Positions 5,742 to 6,484 of a stretch of 6,484 bases of DNA are shown piece after piece (positions within the stretch are counted from its first letter, which is position 1; each line of letters opens with the position of its first letter). Origin of the DNA: Chitinophagaceae bacterium. GTDB taxonomy: Bacteria > Bacteroidota > Bacteroidia > Chitinophagales > Chitinophagaceae. The stretch lies in assembly GCA_003135585.1 (NCBI GenBank), contig PLCH01000270.1:7326-13809 (forward strand), in the 5' to 3' direction. A program made the translations under genes and the position numbers. The notes under the pieces are model-generated. The model saw only the letters and a program-made list of their open reading frames with translations, ran no database searches and was not told where the DNA came from.

Positions 5742-6484
5742 CTAATTTAATTCGGCAGCTAAAAATTTGGCCGTAAAACTTTCCTTGTTTTTCACCAATT
5801 CCTCGGGGGTTCCGGAAAACAAAATCCTTCCGCCCCCGTCCCCGCCTTCCGGTCCCAAATCAATCAACTGATCTGCTACTTTAATTACATCCAGGTTGTG
5901 TTCTATCACCAACACTGTATTGCCCCTGTCGACCAGTTTATTTAATACATCCAGTAAATGCCGGATATCCTCAAAATGCAAACCGGTAGTTGGCTCGTCG
6001 AGTATATAAAATGTTTTACCCGTATCCTTTTTCGAAAGTTCCGTTCCTAACTTAACGCGTTGGGCCTCCCCTCCACTCAATGTCACCGCTGACTGGCCCA
6101 GGGTGATATAACCCAAACCCACTTCCCTTAGCACCCTTATTTTCCTGTACAGGTAGGGAACATTCTGAAAGAATTCCACCGCCTCATCCACGGTCATGTC
6201 CAAAACATCACTGATAGATTTTCCCTTGTAGCGAATCTCACCCGTTTCGCGGTTATACCGCTTACCATTACATTTCTCACAGTGCACATACACATCTGGA
6301 AGGAAATTCATTTCGATTACCCGCATTCCACCGCCTTCGCACAAATCACAGCGGCCGCTTTTTACATTGAATGAAAACCGTCCTGCATTGTATCCTCTGA
6401 TCTTTGCTTCGGGAACAGATGCAAACAAAGTCCTTATATCGGTGAAGAAACCACAATAGGTGGCCGGGTTGCTCCTGGGCGTTC
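5742..6484 (-). CDS. uvrA: Excinuclease ABC subunit A, C-terminal part (partial, runs off the right edge)
   Basis: 246 residues are visible and the frame stays open to the window edge; full-length UvrA is about 940 residues, so this is roughly the last quarter. UvrA dimerises, scans DNA for bulky lesions and loads UvrB in nucleotide excision repair. In visible numbering: [17 protein letters not shown] (1-17), the C-terminal zinc finger Cys45-x2-Cys48-x19-Cys68-x2-Cys71, GKRYNRET, the ABC signature LSGGEAQR (136-143), Walker [11 protein letters not shown] (160-169), the H-loop Glu-His (194-195), and the closing [11 protein letters not shown] block. All are intact. TTG at 6428 is an internal Leu codon, not the start: the preceding codons encode conserved UvrA sequence. 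The gene ends at TAG 5742-5744, 4 nt before the nucleotidase ATG, so the two form an operon. Confidence 0.97.
   Translation of the reverse strand, partial: TPRSNPATYCGFFTDIRTLFASVPEAKIRGYNAGRFSFNVKSGRCDLCEGGGMRVIEMNFLPDVYVHCEKCNGKRYNRETGEIRYKGKSISDVLDMTVDEAVEFFQNVPYLYRKIRVLREVGLGYITLGQSAVTLSGGEAQRVKLGTELSKKDTGKTFYILDEPTTGLHFEDIRHLLDVLNKLVDRGNTVLVIEHNLDVIKVADQLIDLGPEGGDGGGRILFSGTPEELVKNKESFTAKFLAAELN

Noticed and set aside
5403..5776. Plus-strand ORFs opposite the nucleotidase gene and the uvrA junction
   Set aside because: They are antisense to conserved coding sequence and lack recognisable products.

Overview
The window looks like ordinary chromosomal sequence from a Bacteroidota bacterium, probably Chitinophagaceae or a close relative. 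The grounds are the secreted proteins with Bacteroidota-style signal peptides ending in FAQ/FSQ, the outer-membrane barrel resembling the DUF6089-type group, a small protein resembling the C-terminal domain of type IX secretion cargo, AT-rich leaders with little Shine-Dalgarno signal, and moderate GC content. The family-level assignment is inference from sequence style, not a database match.

Layout, left to right. (1) A minus-strand gene (43-1413) encodes an exported, membrane-anchored trypsin-like serine protease of the S1C type without a PDZ domain. (2) A 69-bp AT-rich divergent gap separates it from rarA on the plus strand (1483-2754), an AAA+ ATPase acting at stalled replication forks. 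(3) After a 160-bp gap that may hold only a doubtful 41-codon ORF comes an ElaA-family GNAT acetyltransferase (2915-3379). (4) Two envelope genes follow on the plus strand: a 325-residue outer-membrane beta-barrel (3514-4491) and a 136-residue secreted protein (4555-4965). (5) A 244-bp convergent intergenic region (4966-5209) is highly structured. It contains a 138-nt imperfect inverted repeat able to form about 32 base pairs, and a separate 13-bp GC-rich hairpin. (6) On the minus strand, entering from the right edge, is the C-terminal quarter of uvrA (5742 to beyond 6484), followed 4 nt after its stop by a cytosolic 5'(3')-deoxyribonucleotidase gene (5210-5737).

Functional themes. The flanks carry genome maintenance (RarA at stalled forks; UvrA in excision repair coupled to a dNMP phosphatase), and the middle carries envelope and secreted proteins. 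I see no transposase, integrase, CRISPR, toxin-antitoxin or phage-defence genes, and no rRNA or tRNA. No new multi-gene system is evident. The most unexplained signal is the large inverted repeat at 4996-5133, which could be a small structured RNA, a relic palindromic element, or an unusually large terminator between convergent genes.
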